Assembly (NCBI RefSeq): GCF_033807575.1
Contig: NC_084703.1
Location: 5,084,001-5,148,000, forward strand
Length of the DNA: 64,000 bases
From: Cydia pomonella
Lineage: Eukaryota > Arthropoda > Insecta > Lepidoptera > Tortricidae
Direction: 5' to 3'
This document shows positions 32,673-43,730 of this stretch, one piece after another. The position numbers and the translations under genes are program-made. Position 1 is the stretch's first letter; every line of letters starts with the position of its first letter. Under the pieces are notes generated by a model. It saw only the letters and a list, made by a program, of their open reading frames with translations, ran no database searches and was not told the DNA's origin.

Positions 32673-33238
32673 TTAAAATCACCTTATATCTTTCTCCGGG
32701 CCTTAAACTATATATATAGGTACCTATCATCTATGTATATTGGTTCAGCGGTTAAAGCGTGAAGAGGTAATATAGACAGATAAAGTTATACATTCGCATA
32801 TATAATATTAAATAAGGTCTTAGGTTTTGGCTCGTATTGCAAGACCAATATACATATTCACGGTGCCCATGAGAATTGCGAGAGATTTTAACAGTATATT
32901 CCTGATTATATTTAAAGACTAAAATGTCCTTTTAAACTTTTTTTAGAATTGGCCTAATTTCAGAGTTGAAGCCATTTACAAAAAAAAAATCTTTTTATTG
33001 TTACTTAAAGCAAAACGCCTTTTTGAGGGCGATGTTGCCACTATGGGACCTAGTCCAAATATCCTTTTTAATAAATGTCAAAAAGTGACAAGTAACACTG
33101 TGCAGAAAAAACGTTTATACTAAAACAAAGTTTTAATTCTTTTTGAGTTACAGTTTTACAAATAGCGTTTACATTTCGAAATCATCGATAAGAAATAAAC
33201 AGATACAGATTTTTGTGAAATTTACTTAAACTTATGTA
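32673..33238. other. No gene seen
   Basis: Unassigned AT-rich DNA with A and T runs. Confidence 0.5.
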
Positions 33239-33387
33239 CAGTCAACCAATTTGAATCCTAGGCCACACTATAGAACCTTGTCGCTTTAACTACTAGATAC
33301 TTGACACGCATCACTCAATAAGCACTGTCATAGAAGTCATTATGACATGGTTCTATAGTGGCCTAGGAATCAAATTGGTTGACCGTA
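33239..33387. mobile_element. Near-perfect inverted-repeat MITE
   Basis: ACAGTCAACCAATTTGAATC..CTAGGCCACACTATAGAACC faces GGTTCTATAGTGGCCTAGGA..ATCAAATTGGTTGACCGT, about 38 bp per arm with few mismatches, around a 70-bp centre. Little decayed. Confidence 0.85.
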
Positions 33388-33664
33388 CTTAAGATTTTTT
33401 CCTTCTATTGGCCTCTGAAACGCGTGGTTATAATCTCTCGCGTTCCTCGTGGGCACCTTGAATACAGTACAGTCTATAAATATATGAGAGTCTAAAAATG
33501 TATACATTACGAGAATAAACATATCGTAGTCACGTAGTAAATCAACTCGTAGCCGCCTACGGCGTAGCGCTTCTCGACTTATTTGGAATGTTTTCCTACG
33601 CGTTAGGAGCTTAGGAGCATCCAATAGTTATTTGTGAAACAAGAGAGGAAAGTTAGTATTTCTT

Positions 33665-33790
33665 GCGAGTGTTGATTTTGAGTCCCGAGTAAGCGAAAGA
33701 TTCTATAATCGAATCACGAGCGAAGCGCATGATTCTAAGTTAGAATCTTGAGCGTAGCGAGGGACTCAAAAACACGAGATGTAAAATAAC
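33665..33790. repeat. Inverted repeat (CGAGCGAAGCG type)
   Basis: TGATTTTGAGTCCCGAG and AGCGAGGGACTCAAAAACA face each other, with GATTCTATAATCGAATCACG between. It resembles common arthropod short repeats. Confidence 0.5.
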
Positions 33791-34015
33791 TTTGCTCTCG
33801 TGTGATACATACAACTTTTCACCTGAGCAGTGAGAACATAATAAAGGTTAAAAAAATTCAACATCAAGTAAAGTTTTTATTCCTGTCTTCATGGCCTTCA
33901 GTAAATTAAAAAGCTACATTGTCTCACTCCCTGGAGTGACGAAAGTAGGCTTGTTCGAGCTGCTGAGGTGAAAAAGCATGTTCGCAATTTATCTTTCACT
34001 CCTAATTTCTATCTT

Positions 34016-34340
34016 TTTTTTCTTCCTCGCGTTGTTTGCATTTTTGCCACGGCCCATGGGAGCCTGGGGTCCGCTTAGCAACTAATCCCGAGACTTCGTC
34101 GTAGGCACTAGTTTTCACGAAAGCGACTGCCATCAGACCTTTCAACCCCGAGGGTAAAATAGGCCTTATTGGAATTAGTCCGGTTTCCTCACGATGTTTC
34201 CCTTCACCGAAAAGCGACTGGTGAATATCAAACAATATTTTGTACATAAGTTTCGAAAAACTCATTGGTATGAGCCGGGGTTTGAACACGCGACCTCCGG
34301 ATTCCAAGTCGCACGCTCTTACCGCTAGGCCACCCGCATA
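34016..34340 (-). mobile_element. SINE-A next to the satellite
   Basis: Full-length body with the head at the right, box B slightly altered (GGTTTGAACACGC). Worn duplications TCACTCCTAATTTCTAT (left) and TCACTCACTAATTTTTAT (right) are plausible. Only about 70 bp separate it from the first satellite monomer. Confidence 0.85.
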
Positions 34341-34408
34341 TAATCACTCACTAATTTTTATACTTATAAAAAAAACCGAAAAAAATTAAACGACCGGATA
34401 TACTTCGT

Positions 34409-37400
34409 TTATATCGAGAAGCGATTCTCCTTTTGCCTCTTAAGATGGTCTTCACATTGGATGCGGACATTGAACTATTATTACTAGTGTAGAAACGGCA
34501 CAGATAACCAGTATTTTGCGCTGTTGTTTTGACAACAAACCATATAACGGTAGCGTGAATCTCACGACCTAAACGCGTAAGCGCCATGAATTTTACGGCG
34601 CTTACGGCGTTTTGGTCGCGTGGTACAGTTTGGGATTCTTATATGGAAAAGCGATTGTCCTTTTGCCTCTTAAGATGGTCTTCACATTGGATGCGGACAT
34701 TGAACTATTGTTACTAGTATAGAACCGGCACAGATAACCAGTATTTTGCGCTGTTGTTTTGACAACAAACCATATAACGGTAGCGTGAATCTCACGACCT
34801 AAACGCGTAAGCGCCATGAATTTTACGGCGCGTACGGCGTTTTGGTCGCGTAGTACAGTTTGGAATTCTTATATGGAAAAGCGATTGTCCTTTTGCCTCT
34901 TAAGATGGTCTTCACATTGGATGCGGACATTGAACTATTGTTACTAGTGTAGAATCGGCACAGATAACCAGTATTTTGCGCTGTTGTTTCGACAACAAAC
35001 CATAGACGAGGAGGGTGAACCTCACGACGCGTAAGCGCCATGAATTTTACGGCGCTTACGCGTTTTGGTTGCTAGGTACAGTTTGGGATTTTTATATGGA
35101 GAAGCGATTGTCCTTTTGCCTCTTAAGATGGTCTTCACATTGGATGCGGACATTGAACTATTGTTACTAGTGTAGAACCGGCACAGATAACCAGTATTTT
35201 GCGCTGTTGTTTTGACAACAAACCATATAACGGTAGCGTGAATCTCGCGACCTAAACGCGTAAGCGCCATGAATTTTACGGCGCTTACGGCGTTTTGGTC
35301 GCGTGGTACAGTTTGCGATTTTTATATGGAGAAGCGATTGTCCTTTTGCCTCTTAAGATGGTCTTCACATTGGATGCGGACATTGAACTATTATTACTAG
35401 TATAGAATCGGCACAGATAACCAGTATTTTGCGCTGTTGTTTTGACAACAAAGCATAGGACGGTAGCGTGAATCTCACGACCTAAACGCGTAAGCGCCAT
35501 GAATTTTACGGCGCTTACGGCGTTTTGGTCGCGTGGTACAGTTTGGGATTCTTATATGGAAAAGCGATTGTCCTTTTGCCTCTTAAGATGGTCTTCACAT
35601 TGGATGCGGACATTGAACTATTGTTACTAGTATAGAACCGGCACAGATAACCAGTATTTTGCGCTGTTGTTTTGACAACAAACCATATAACGGTAGCGTG
35701 AATCTCGCGACCTAAACGCGTAAGCGCCATGAATTTTACGGCGCTTACGACGTTTTGGTCGAGTGGTGCAGTTTGCAATTTTTATATGGAGAAGCGATTA
35801 TCCTTTTGCCTCTTAAGATGGTCTTCACATTGGATGCGGACATTGAACTATTGTTACTAGTATAGAACCGGCACAGATAACCAGTATTTTGCGCTGCTGT
35901 TTTGATAACAAACCATGTAACGGTAGCGTGAATCTCGCGACCTAAACGCGTAAGCGCCATGAATTTTACGGCGCTTACGACGTTTTGGTCGAGTGGTGCA
36001 GTTTGCAATTTTTATATGGAGAAGCGATTATCCTTTTGCCTCTTAAGCTGGTCTTCACATTGGATGCGGACATTGAACTATTATTACTAGTATAGAATCG
36101 GCACAGATAACCAGTATTTTGCGCTGTTGTTTTGACAACAAAGCATAGGACGGTAGCGTGAATCTCACGACCTAAACGCGTAAGCGCCATGAATTTTACG
36201 GCGCTTACGGCGTTTTGGTCGCGTGGTACAGTTTGGGATTCTTATATGGAAAAGCGATTGTCCTTTTGCCTCTTAAGATGGTCTTCACATTGGATGCGGA
36301 CATTGAACTATTGTTACTAGTATAGAACCGGCACAGATAACCAGTATTTTGCGCTGTTGTTTTGACAACAAACCATATAACGGTAGCGTGAATCTCGCGA
36401 CCTAAACGCGTAAGCGCCATGAATTTTACGGCGCTTACGACGTTTTGGTCGAGTGGTGCAGTTTGCAATTTTTATATGGAGAAGCGATTATCCTTTTGCC
36501 TCTTAAGATGGTCTTCACATTGGATGCGGACATTGAACTATTGTTACTAGTGTAGAACCGGCACAGATAACCAGTATTTTGCGCTGTTGTTTTGACAACA
36601 AACCATATAACGGTAGCGTGAATCTCGCGACCTAAACGCGTAAGCGCCATGAATTTTACGGCGCTTACGGCGTTTTGGTCGCGTGGTACAGTTTGCGATT
36701 TTTATATGGAGAAGCGATTGTCCTTTTGCCTCTTAAGATGGTCTTCACATTGGATGCGGACATTGAACTATTATTACTAGTATAGAATCGGCACAGATAA
36801 CCAGTATTTTGCGCTGTTGTTTTGACAACAAAGCATAGGACGGTAGCGTGAATCTCACGACCTAAACGCGTAAGCGCCATGAATTTTACGGCGCTTACGG
36901 CGTTTTGGTCGCGTGGTACAGTTTGGGATTCTTATATGGAAAAGCGATTGTCCTTTTGCCTCTTAAGATGGTCTTCACATTGGATGCGGACATTGAACTA
37001 TTGTTACTAGTATAGAACCGGCACAGATAACCAGTATTTTGCGCTGTTGTTTTGACAACAAACCATATAACGGTAGCGTGAATCTCGCGACCTAAACGCG
37101 TAAGCGCCATGAATTTTACGGCGCTTACGACGTTTTGGTCGAGTGGTGCAGTTTGCAATTTTTATATGGAGAAGCGATTATCCTTTTGCCTCTTAAGATG
37201 GTCTTCACATTGGATGCGGACATTGAACTATTGTTACTAGTATAGAACCGGCACAGATAACCAGTATTTTGCGCTGCTGTTTTGATAACAAACCATGTAA
37301 CGGTAGCGTGAATCTCGCGACCTAAACGCGTAAGCGCCATGAATTTTACGGCGCTTACGACGTTTTGGTCGCGTGGTACAGTTTGGGATTCTTATATGGA

Positions 37401-38073
37401 AAAGCGATTGTCCTTTTGCCTCTTAAGATGGTCTTCACATTGGATGCGGACATTGAACTATTGTTACTAGTATAGAACCGGCACAGATAACCAGTATTTT
37501 GCGCTGTTGTTTTGACAACAAACCATATAACGGTAGCGTGAATCTCACGACCTAAACGCGTAAGCGCCATGAATTTTACGGCGCGTACGGCGTTTTGGTC
37601 GCATGGTACAGTTTGGGATTCTTATATGGAAAAGCGATTGTCCTTTTGCCTCTTAAGATGGTCTTCACATTGGATGCGGACATTGAACTATTGTTACTAG
37701 TGTAGAATCGGCACAGATAACCAGTATTTTGCGCTGTTGTTTCGACAACAAACCATAGACGAGGAGGGTGAACCTCACGACGCGTAAGCGCCATGAATTT
37801 TACGGCGCTTACGCGTTTTGGTTGCTAGGTACAGTTTGGGATTTTTATATGGAGAAGCGATTGTCCTTTTGCCTCTTACGATGGTCTTCACATTGGATGC
37901 TGACATTGAACTATTGTTACTAGTAAATAATCGGCACAGATAACCAGTATTTTGCGCTGCTGTTTTGACAACAAACCATGTAACGCTAGCGTGAATCTCA
38001 CGACCTGAACGCGTAAGCGCCATGAATTTTACGGCGCTTACGACGTTTTGGTCGCGTGGTACAGTTTGCGATT
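34409..38073. repeat. 230-bp satellite array, about 16 monomers
   Basis: The anchor GCCATGAATTTTACGGCGC occurs at about 34583, 34813, 35037, 35267, 35497, 35727, 35957, 36187, 36417, 36647, 36877, 37107, 37337, 37567, 37790 and 38021. The period is 230 bp, with two short units of 223-224 bp. Each monomer holds an exact 9-bp hairpin (GTAAGCGCC / GGCGCTTAC) and a second small one (TTGTTTTGACAACAA). Variant monomers recur in a fixed order, so higher-order repeats exist. Each monomer has a 71-87 codon minus-strand frame starting MALTRLGREIHA. The period is not a multiple of 3, and the changes among copies are mainly amino-acid changing, so I read these frames as incidental. Confidence 0.97.
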
Positions 38074-38384
38074 GCGACAACTTCATTGTTTTTCATTGTT
38101 TGGTATGGTTTCTTTATAGAAGAGTAACTCGGATCCAGATCGGATCCGTAAAACACTTCGGTGTGCAATGAATGTCCCACCCATCGCTATACAAATTATC
38201 CACATGGAATAATTTCGCTAACTTTTCAGATTTTTGTTGACGAACAATTCCATTGTCAAAATGGAAACTTTATTTCTTGTGAGATTTCCAACACGTTTCC
38301 GAGTTTTTTTTTTTAATTTTTGGAAATAGTCCGCAACGGATCCCTCCTAACCCCTACTTTAATAAAATATAATATTATAAATGT
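38074..38384. other. No gene seen
   Basis: Right flank of the satellite. GATCCAGATCGGATCCG at about 38131 is a small symmetric word. No relation to the left flank was noticed. Confidence 0.45.
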
Positions 38385-38480
38385 GAAAGTAACACTGTCT
38401 GTTTGTCTGTATGTGAGTTACCTCTTGACGCTTAAACTGCTGAACCGATTTAACCGAACGACATAAGATAGTTTTTATCA
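38385..38480 (+). repeat. Dispersed repeat fragment
   Basis: AAAGTAACACTGTCTGTTTG..GAGTTACCTCTTGACGCTTA..ACTGCTGAACCGATTTAACC is a tail common to several lepidopteran repeats (general knowledge). Confidence 0.45.
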
Positions 38481-38517
38481 TCATAATACACAGACGAAGT
38501 TAGAATAATATATATAT

Positions 38518-38758
38518 ATATTATAGGACATTATTACACAAATTGACTAAGTCCCACAGTAAGCTCAATAAGGCTTGTGTTGAGGGTACTTAGACAACGA
38601 TATATATAATATATAAATACTTAAATACATAGAAAACACCCATGACTCAGGAACAAATATCCATGCTCATCACACGGATGAATGCCCTTACCAGGATTTG
38701 AACCCGGGACCATCGGCTTCGTAGGCGGGGTCACTACCCACTAGACCAAACTGGTCGT
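38518..38758 (-). mobile_element. SINE-B, full length
   Basis: TTATAGGACATTATTACACA at the left, tRNA-like head at the right (reverse: box B GGTTCAAATCC, box A TGGTCTAGTGGG). Very similar to the copy at 45.7 kb, including the diagnostic GTTGAGGGTACTTAG. Confidence 0.92.
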
Positions 38759-39238
38759 CAAAATGTTTAATAAGGACAAATAAATTGTTATAGCTTTTTG
38801 AGCAAATACAAATCAATTTTATCGTTAATGAAAAACTTCAATAAAAGGTAAACACTACTCGTGAGTGTTAGCAGCCAGTACGCGTCGAATAAATTATTCA
38901 TTCGCTATTGTCGATTGTTTGATTGTGGCGTTTTTGTGATATCGATGTTCAATGGTGACAGCACAACTGTGCGGGTATTTAGCATGACTAGACTGCTAAG
39001 TCCCGGAGTCATTTTTGCAGTTTTTAATTTGGAAACTTCTTTTATTTAATTATAGTTCAAATTTCGATGTGATTTTGTCCTTTTAAAAGCACATCGGGAC
39101 TTAAGGGGTTAAAGTTTCTAAACATACACTTGCTTTTCTGGAGGAATTACGCGTTACTTATTGTTGAGATTCTCGCTCGCAAATCGCCAGTGTGCCAGCG
39201 TCCTTCCACTCTGTAATTTCAACATTTTTAGACAGTTA
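38759..39238. other. No gene seen
   Basis: The open frame at 38861-39049 is unrecognised. No splice context. Confidence 0.4.
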
Positions 39239-39501
39239 CGGCCCGATACGAAGATTCTTGAATGAGATACGATAACGATAAGTTCTCATTTAGATATTGT
39301 TTGTATGTCGTATAATTGACAGAAGCAGCTAGATTCGGGCAACTAATGTCACTTTGACGTTAGAAATATCGTAGATAGATCTTATTGGGATCACAGCGGA
39401 ATCGAAATAAACGTCAATTTTGATATGTCGTTTAGCTATCGATCTTTTAAAGATCTTTCCAAGATCTTAAACATGCTCAATCATTATTCGAATCGGGCCG
39501 T
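39239..39501. mobile_element. PAL-1-related longer MITE
   Basis: The ends ACGGCCCGATACGAAG and TTATTCGAATCGGGCCGT are PAL-1-like, but the interior differs (TTGACAGAAGCAGCTAGATT, GATCTTTTAAAGATC). Possibly a sister family using the same transposase. Confidence 0.65.
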
Positions 39502-39707
39502 TAGCTTGGTTCGTTAGTTTTTGGTAAGTCGTGATATGACAACGCAAAAAATACAGCTGACTGGTAAATGAATTTGCTTATTGAATTATTTATGAAAAAC
39601 TTACTTTAACTCATAAGTGCCATTTCACGAACTATTACTAAAACAGATTTCGTAGTTTAATGGATGTATTTTTTACTTTTTACTTTATACTTATTTAGAC
39701 TTTAGAC

Positions 39708-40460
39708 GACCGGTCTGGTTTAGTGGGAAGTGACCCTGCCTATGAAACCGATGGTCCCGGGTTCGAATCCCGGTTAGGGCATTTATTTGTGTGATGAACA
39801 CAGATATTTGTTCCTGAGTCCTGGGTGTTTTCTATGTATATACGTCTGCTTTTATCTACAGGGTGATTCATGAGACGTGAGCTGGACTAAGACTACACAA
39901 TCAGTAAATGTTAATGAATCGTTCACCATCATATTTAAGTAAAACAATCACGCTTTTTATCTGTTATTTAACTTTTTCTTAAGGACAAATTTGATTATCT
40001 ACAATCATGGACACCCTACAACAATTAATTAACAAAGATAAAACCTCTTTAACCGTTATGACAGCACTTTGATTATGAAGAAAATAAAATGTCACACTTG
40101 AGTGAGATACGATTTTATAAAAGTAACCACACTCCGATGTCATTCAATTTGTCACTTATTATGGATAAAACAAAGAGGGTGACCATAAATATCGTAAATA
40201 AAATAAAACTCTTTTTTTTGAACAGTAAAAATTAAATTAACGTTAATCTCACAAATACTGGTACGAAACAGTTGCTGATAATTTACCGAATATGCAGGCT
40301 TGATCCTGCTCACGTCTCCTGAATCACCCTGTATACGTATGTATATCGTCGCATAGTACCCATAGTACAAAATTAGCTTAGTTTGGGGCTAGGTTGATTT
40401 GTGTAAAATTGTCCCCACATAGTTATTAATTATTATATTTACATATATATTATTGTGTGT
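39708..40460 (+). mobile_element. SINE-B variant split by a MITE
   Basis: The head and 5' body (box A TGGTTTAGTGGG, box B GGTTCGAATCC) run to 39856. The 3' part resumes at 40334 with GTATGTATATCGTC..AGTACCCATAGTAC, then TTAGTTTGGGGCTAGGTTGA. That 3' end differs from the other SINE-B copies, so this is a second subfamily. Confidence 0.82.
39857..40333. mobile_element. TA-flanked MITE, 26-bp TIRs
   Basis: The element 39859-40331 has ends CAGGGTGATTCATGAGACGT.. and ..ACGTCTCCTGAATCACCCTG, matching at all but one position over the arms, with TA at both junctions. This is the pattern of a Tc1/mariner-type insertion. 473 bp. The short minus-strand frame inside (40152-40370) has no transposase motif. 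Confidence 0.92.
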
Positions 40461-41213
40461 AGTAACATTTAAGTCAACAAAATTAACTCATCTGGCGCAC
40501 TACTTTTTAAGTATTCTACCTATAATATGATTTTCTCAACTTGCAATAGATCCACGAGTGTCTATAACTCTATGCAAAGACACGTACATGGGCACAACTG
40601 TTTTTTGGGGGTCGATTAAATCTATCAGCGCCGATTTCGCGGTCGTATGGTTTTAAGCCGGCTCAGCCTTATTCGCTAAAAATGTTTTCACGGCCGTATT
40701 CCAGTGATCTTGGCTCTTAAGAGGGAAGTAGATGACCGCTAAGAAACTTCACTTATTCGCCATTTTCCCCTTTGGATATAGACATTATGAAAAATATAGC
40801 ATGGCCTTCGATTAACTAATATTACTTCGTGAAATTTTGTGAAAATTCAATTCAATTATTATTTTATTATTATTTCGAATCTTGGGAGTTCCATAGTGTT
40901 AGTACAGCATAATAAATCTTAAAATTAATTTAGTGACATATAATTAGATACACACATGATTAAGTAAGATAGACAACACAAAAAGTAGTATAATGAATAG
41001 TTATAATAAAATAAAATCTAGGCAATCTAGATGCACCATTTCTCAACATCTGATGCTTGAGTAATTGTGCATCCATCCTACCTGCCAACGTCTTCAGGAT
41101 ACTACGCGTGCCAGTGTCCGCATAAGTGAACCGATCTGTTGCATATAATCGCAATTGTTGTTGATTAAGTTTTTGGATTATTTTATAAATAGCGGAGCTA
41201 TATTCAGTTTTTA
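40461..41213. other. No gene called
   Basis: A minus-strand frame at 40960-41226 (88 codons, QKLNQQQLRLYA..) is unrecognised. It could be LINE-derived but shows no motif. A GC-richer patch near 40640-40700 is unassigned. Confidence 0.35.
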
Positions 41214-41420
41214 ACTCCCGACGCAAAAAGGGAGGTGTTATATGTTTGACGCCAATGTATGTCTGTCTGTCTGTGGCATCGTAGCTCTCAAACGGACGGA
41301 CCGATTTCAGTGCAGTTTTTTACGTGAAACCGAGTTTCCTTGCAGTAGTTCTAAGCAATATTTGATAAATCAATCCAGTAGTTTGAAGAGTATCAGCTTT
41401 TCCTATCACTTTTCGCATTA
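41214..41420 (+). repeat. Repeat I, copy 2
   Basis: ACTCCCGACGCAAAAAGGGA, then GTCTGTCTGTGGCATCGTAG, GGACCGATTTCAGTGC and CGAGTTTCCTTGCAGTAGTT. Partner at 9.2 kb. Confidence 0.65.
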
Positions 41421-42082
41421 AATGGTTTCAAATCTTATGATTAAACTATGTGAAGACATTCGCAAGATCATCGGCTCACAAATACACTAATAAGTTTAAT
41501 TCACCAAGGGGGGCTAACCAAGATGACAACTGTTGAGCATAACTGTAGCATCTGTCAACCCGATTTTTTTTTCGTTTGACAATTTTCGATGTGCAAGTGT
41601 CATTGGCATTAGCCAGCTGTAACTATTGGGAGTCAACGTGCCGATCATTCACGAAACGCAACTGTCGCTGTTACAAATTAAACATTCTTGAGATATATTC
41701 TAAAATATTTAGATACCATTTACTTAAATTCTTCGCCGCTATTGGTAACTATCACACTAATATGAAAGAGTGATAGAGAGAGATGACTACGCTACGTTAA
41801 CGTTGGCTAAGCACCGAGGTTCGTAATGTGGTAATTACAAGTGATACATATACTAGTGTATCGGTGTGAGTTGAGGTAGTAACTAGCGAATACGACGGTG
41901 CTCGAAGAATGAGTCGTTCTAGAACGACGCCAGACTTGTGGTTGGACATGAGAATTTTCTGTTTTTCGACGACAACTTTTTACTGTCATACTCATAATAT
42001 ACGTAGTTCAGGACTGTCCCTCTCAAATTTTGTGATTCGTTGCCAACAACATAAAAAGTTATCATGTTATGGTACACTGCTA
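41421..42082. other. No gene; unassigned repeat segment
   Basis: CCAAGATGACAACTGTTGAG..ATCTGTCAACCCGATTTTTT near 41518 looks like a dispersed element. TTCGTAATGTGGTAATTACA at 41820 is an outlying piece of the tandem repeat that follows. Confidence 0.4.
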
Positions 42083-42545
42083 TGATTCGCCTGTAACTAT
42101 TGTGAATATCGTACAGTCGGCTTAGTCGAGCCTTGAGCGGTTCACGTTCGTAATGTGGTAATTACCACACCGACAGCTCTAACCCTACCATGGTTCTATT
42201 ACCGCCGTATTCGCTAGCGACTAGTTTAATTCACATGTCACTATTGGGAATATCGTTCAGTTGCCTTAGTCGAGCCTTGAGCGGTTCACGTTCGTAATGA
42301 TTTTACCACCGCCGTATTTGCTAGCGACTGTCTCACTCATTACTCACTCTAATACAGTCTTACACTAATATATGAGATACACAACTTTAATTCACCTGTA
42401 ACTATTGTGAATATTGTTCAGTCGGCTTAGTCGAGTCTTGAGCGGTTCACGTTTGTAATGTGGTATAATTAACACACCAACATCTCTACCCTTACCATGA
42501 TTCTGACACCGGCTTAATAGCTACCGAATGTTCATTGTACATCTC
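42083..42545 (+). repeat. Diverged tandem triplication, unit about 145-160 bp
   Basis: Units start CTGTAACTATTGTGAATATC (42091), TGTCACTATTGGGAATATCG (42235) and CTGTAACTATTGTGAATATT (42396). Each continues with CTTAGTCGAG..CTTGAGCGGTTCACG.. TAATG. Units 1 and 2 share CCGCCGTATT.GCTAGCGACT. Confidence 0.8.
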
Positions 42546-42631
42546 ACTCACTCCAATGCATGTAAGAGCGAGATACACTGTGAGTTTATGCACGAGATAC
42601 ACTGAGCGTACACAGCCGAGGTAAATTTAGT

Positions 42632-43035
42632 GTTGGTCTCGAGTCTTTGAGTCTAAATTTTACGAAATTTAACTAAAGAAATATCGAGTTTCTGAAGTCA
42701 CGAGTAGAGACTTTTATCGAGTCTTTGTAGGTGTAGTTCTTTTGAACTACACCTAAAAAGTCCTTTTGGACTCGAGCCTTCAAATAAAAACTCTGTCATA
42801 AGTTTTATAGGTTTTATCTTTATAATAGGACAAAATAGGCGTTAATTTATGATTTCTGTACCTAACCCATGAATATTACATGAATGCATTTGGTTTTTTT
42901 TTAAATTGAGTGTTTCTTGAAAAGGACTCAAGTATCTACAAAAAACTCGTGTCTCTAACACGTTGAAATAAATTCAAATTTAACTGTAATTATAAAAACT
43001 GAGCTGTCTCAAAGCAGATGACTCAAACTCGTGGT
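42632..43035. mobile_element. MITE-4 with 12-bp inner hairpin
   Basis: TAGTGTTGGTCTCGAGTCTT starts it, and the right end is worn. At 42728-42755 TAGGTGTAGTTC and GAACTACACCTA pair around TTTT. Confidence 0.7.
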
Positions 43036-43262
43036 AAAGTGTCTCGTGGTACACGGGAAGTGCAACTCATAATATATCAGTAGGTACGAGAGGGACTGCG
43101 AGTGACTTTATCCAGTTGCTAGCATAAACGGCGGAGATGAACTCGTGGTAAGGGCGGTAGTCTTGACTCCCTTCAGACTGCGCTCCCATTGACATAGCGA
43201 GTCGTCGTCTCGGCTGGCCTGGCCTAGTCGGTGGGTAGCCTGGTTGGTAATGACTCAACCTT

Positions 43263-43375
43263 GTGCGTACATTACGGCGAGTTCAAAAACACCTATACAA
43301 GCCAACTTTCCAAAAATATATTTACACGACCTTATTGTCAGTGTCTTAGATTCGTGTAATTATATTTTTTGGGAT
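43263..43375. mobile_element. PAL-2, worn copy
   Basis: CCAAAAATATATTTACACGA..CCTTATTG and GTGTAATTATATTTTTTGGG keep the PAL-2 plan. Confidence 0.5.
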
Positions 43376-43379
43376 ATAC

Positions 43380-43730
43380 AGCCCGATTCGAACTTTAAGA
43401 TACGTCACACATTTGCTAAAGATACGATATGGATTACGATTCTTCAAACAACGTCACTTTTGACATTGACATATCCAGGGATCGGAACCTTTTTTTTTGC
43501 AAAAACATCGAAATAACCATATATTTCGGTTTATTTTATACTCTAAATGTAGGACTCAGTTGTGTTTTCAGATAACGACTTCGTATTATTAGATTGCCTA
43601 ATTAGAAATGAAGTAATTAACAAAGAACGAAAAAATACCGTTTTCGTTCCCATACAAAAAATACCGGTTTCCGATCCCTGGACATATCCAATCTATACGT
43701 CTATCGTACCTTAAATTTCGAATCGGGTCG
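43380..43730. mobile_element. PAL-1 MITE split by a hAT-type MITE
   Basis: AGCCCGATTCGAACTTTAAG at the left and TTTCGAATCGGGTCG at the right. The inner arms resume across the insertion at GACATATC. Confidence 0.88.
43468..43688. mobile_element. hAT-type MITE, 8-bp TSD
   Basis: The element 43476-43680 (205 bp) has ends CAGGGATCGGAA and TTCCGATCCCTG and a perfect 8-bp duplication GACATATC. The 8-bp target and CAGGG ends fit the hAT superfamily. No coding capacity. Confidence 0.93.

Noticed and set aside
34409..38073. CRISPR-like array
   Set aside because: A continuous 230-bp tandem without unique spacers, in a eukaryotic genome.
34351..38086. Family of small proteins encoded by the satellite
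   Set aside because: The period is not a multiple of three, changes are mostly non-synonymous, and no shared start context was seen.
40960..41226. 88-codon minus-strand frame, thought LINE-derived
   Set aside because: No reverse-transcriptase or C-terminal LINE motif could be seen, so it was left unassigned.
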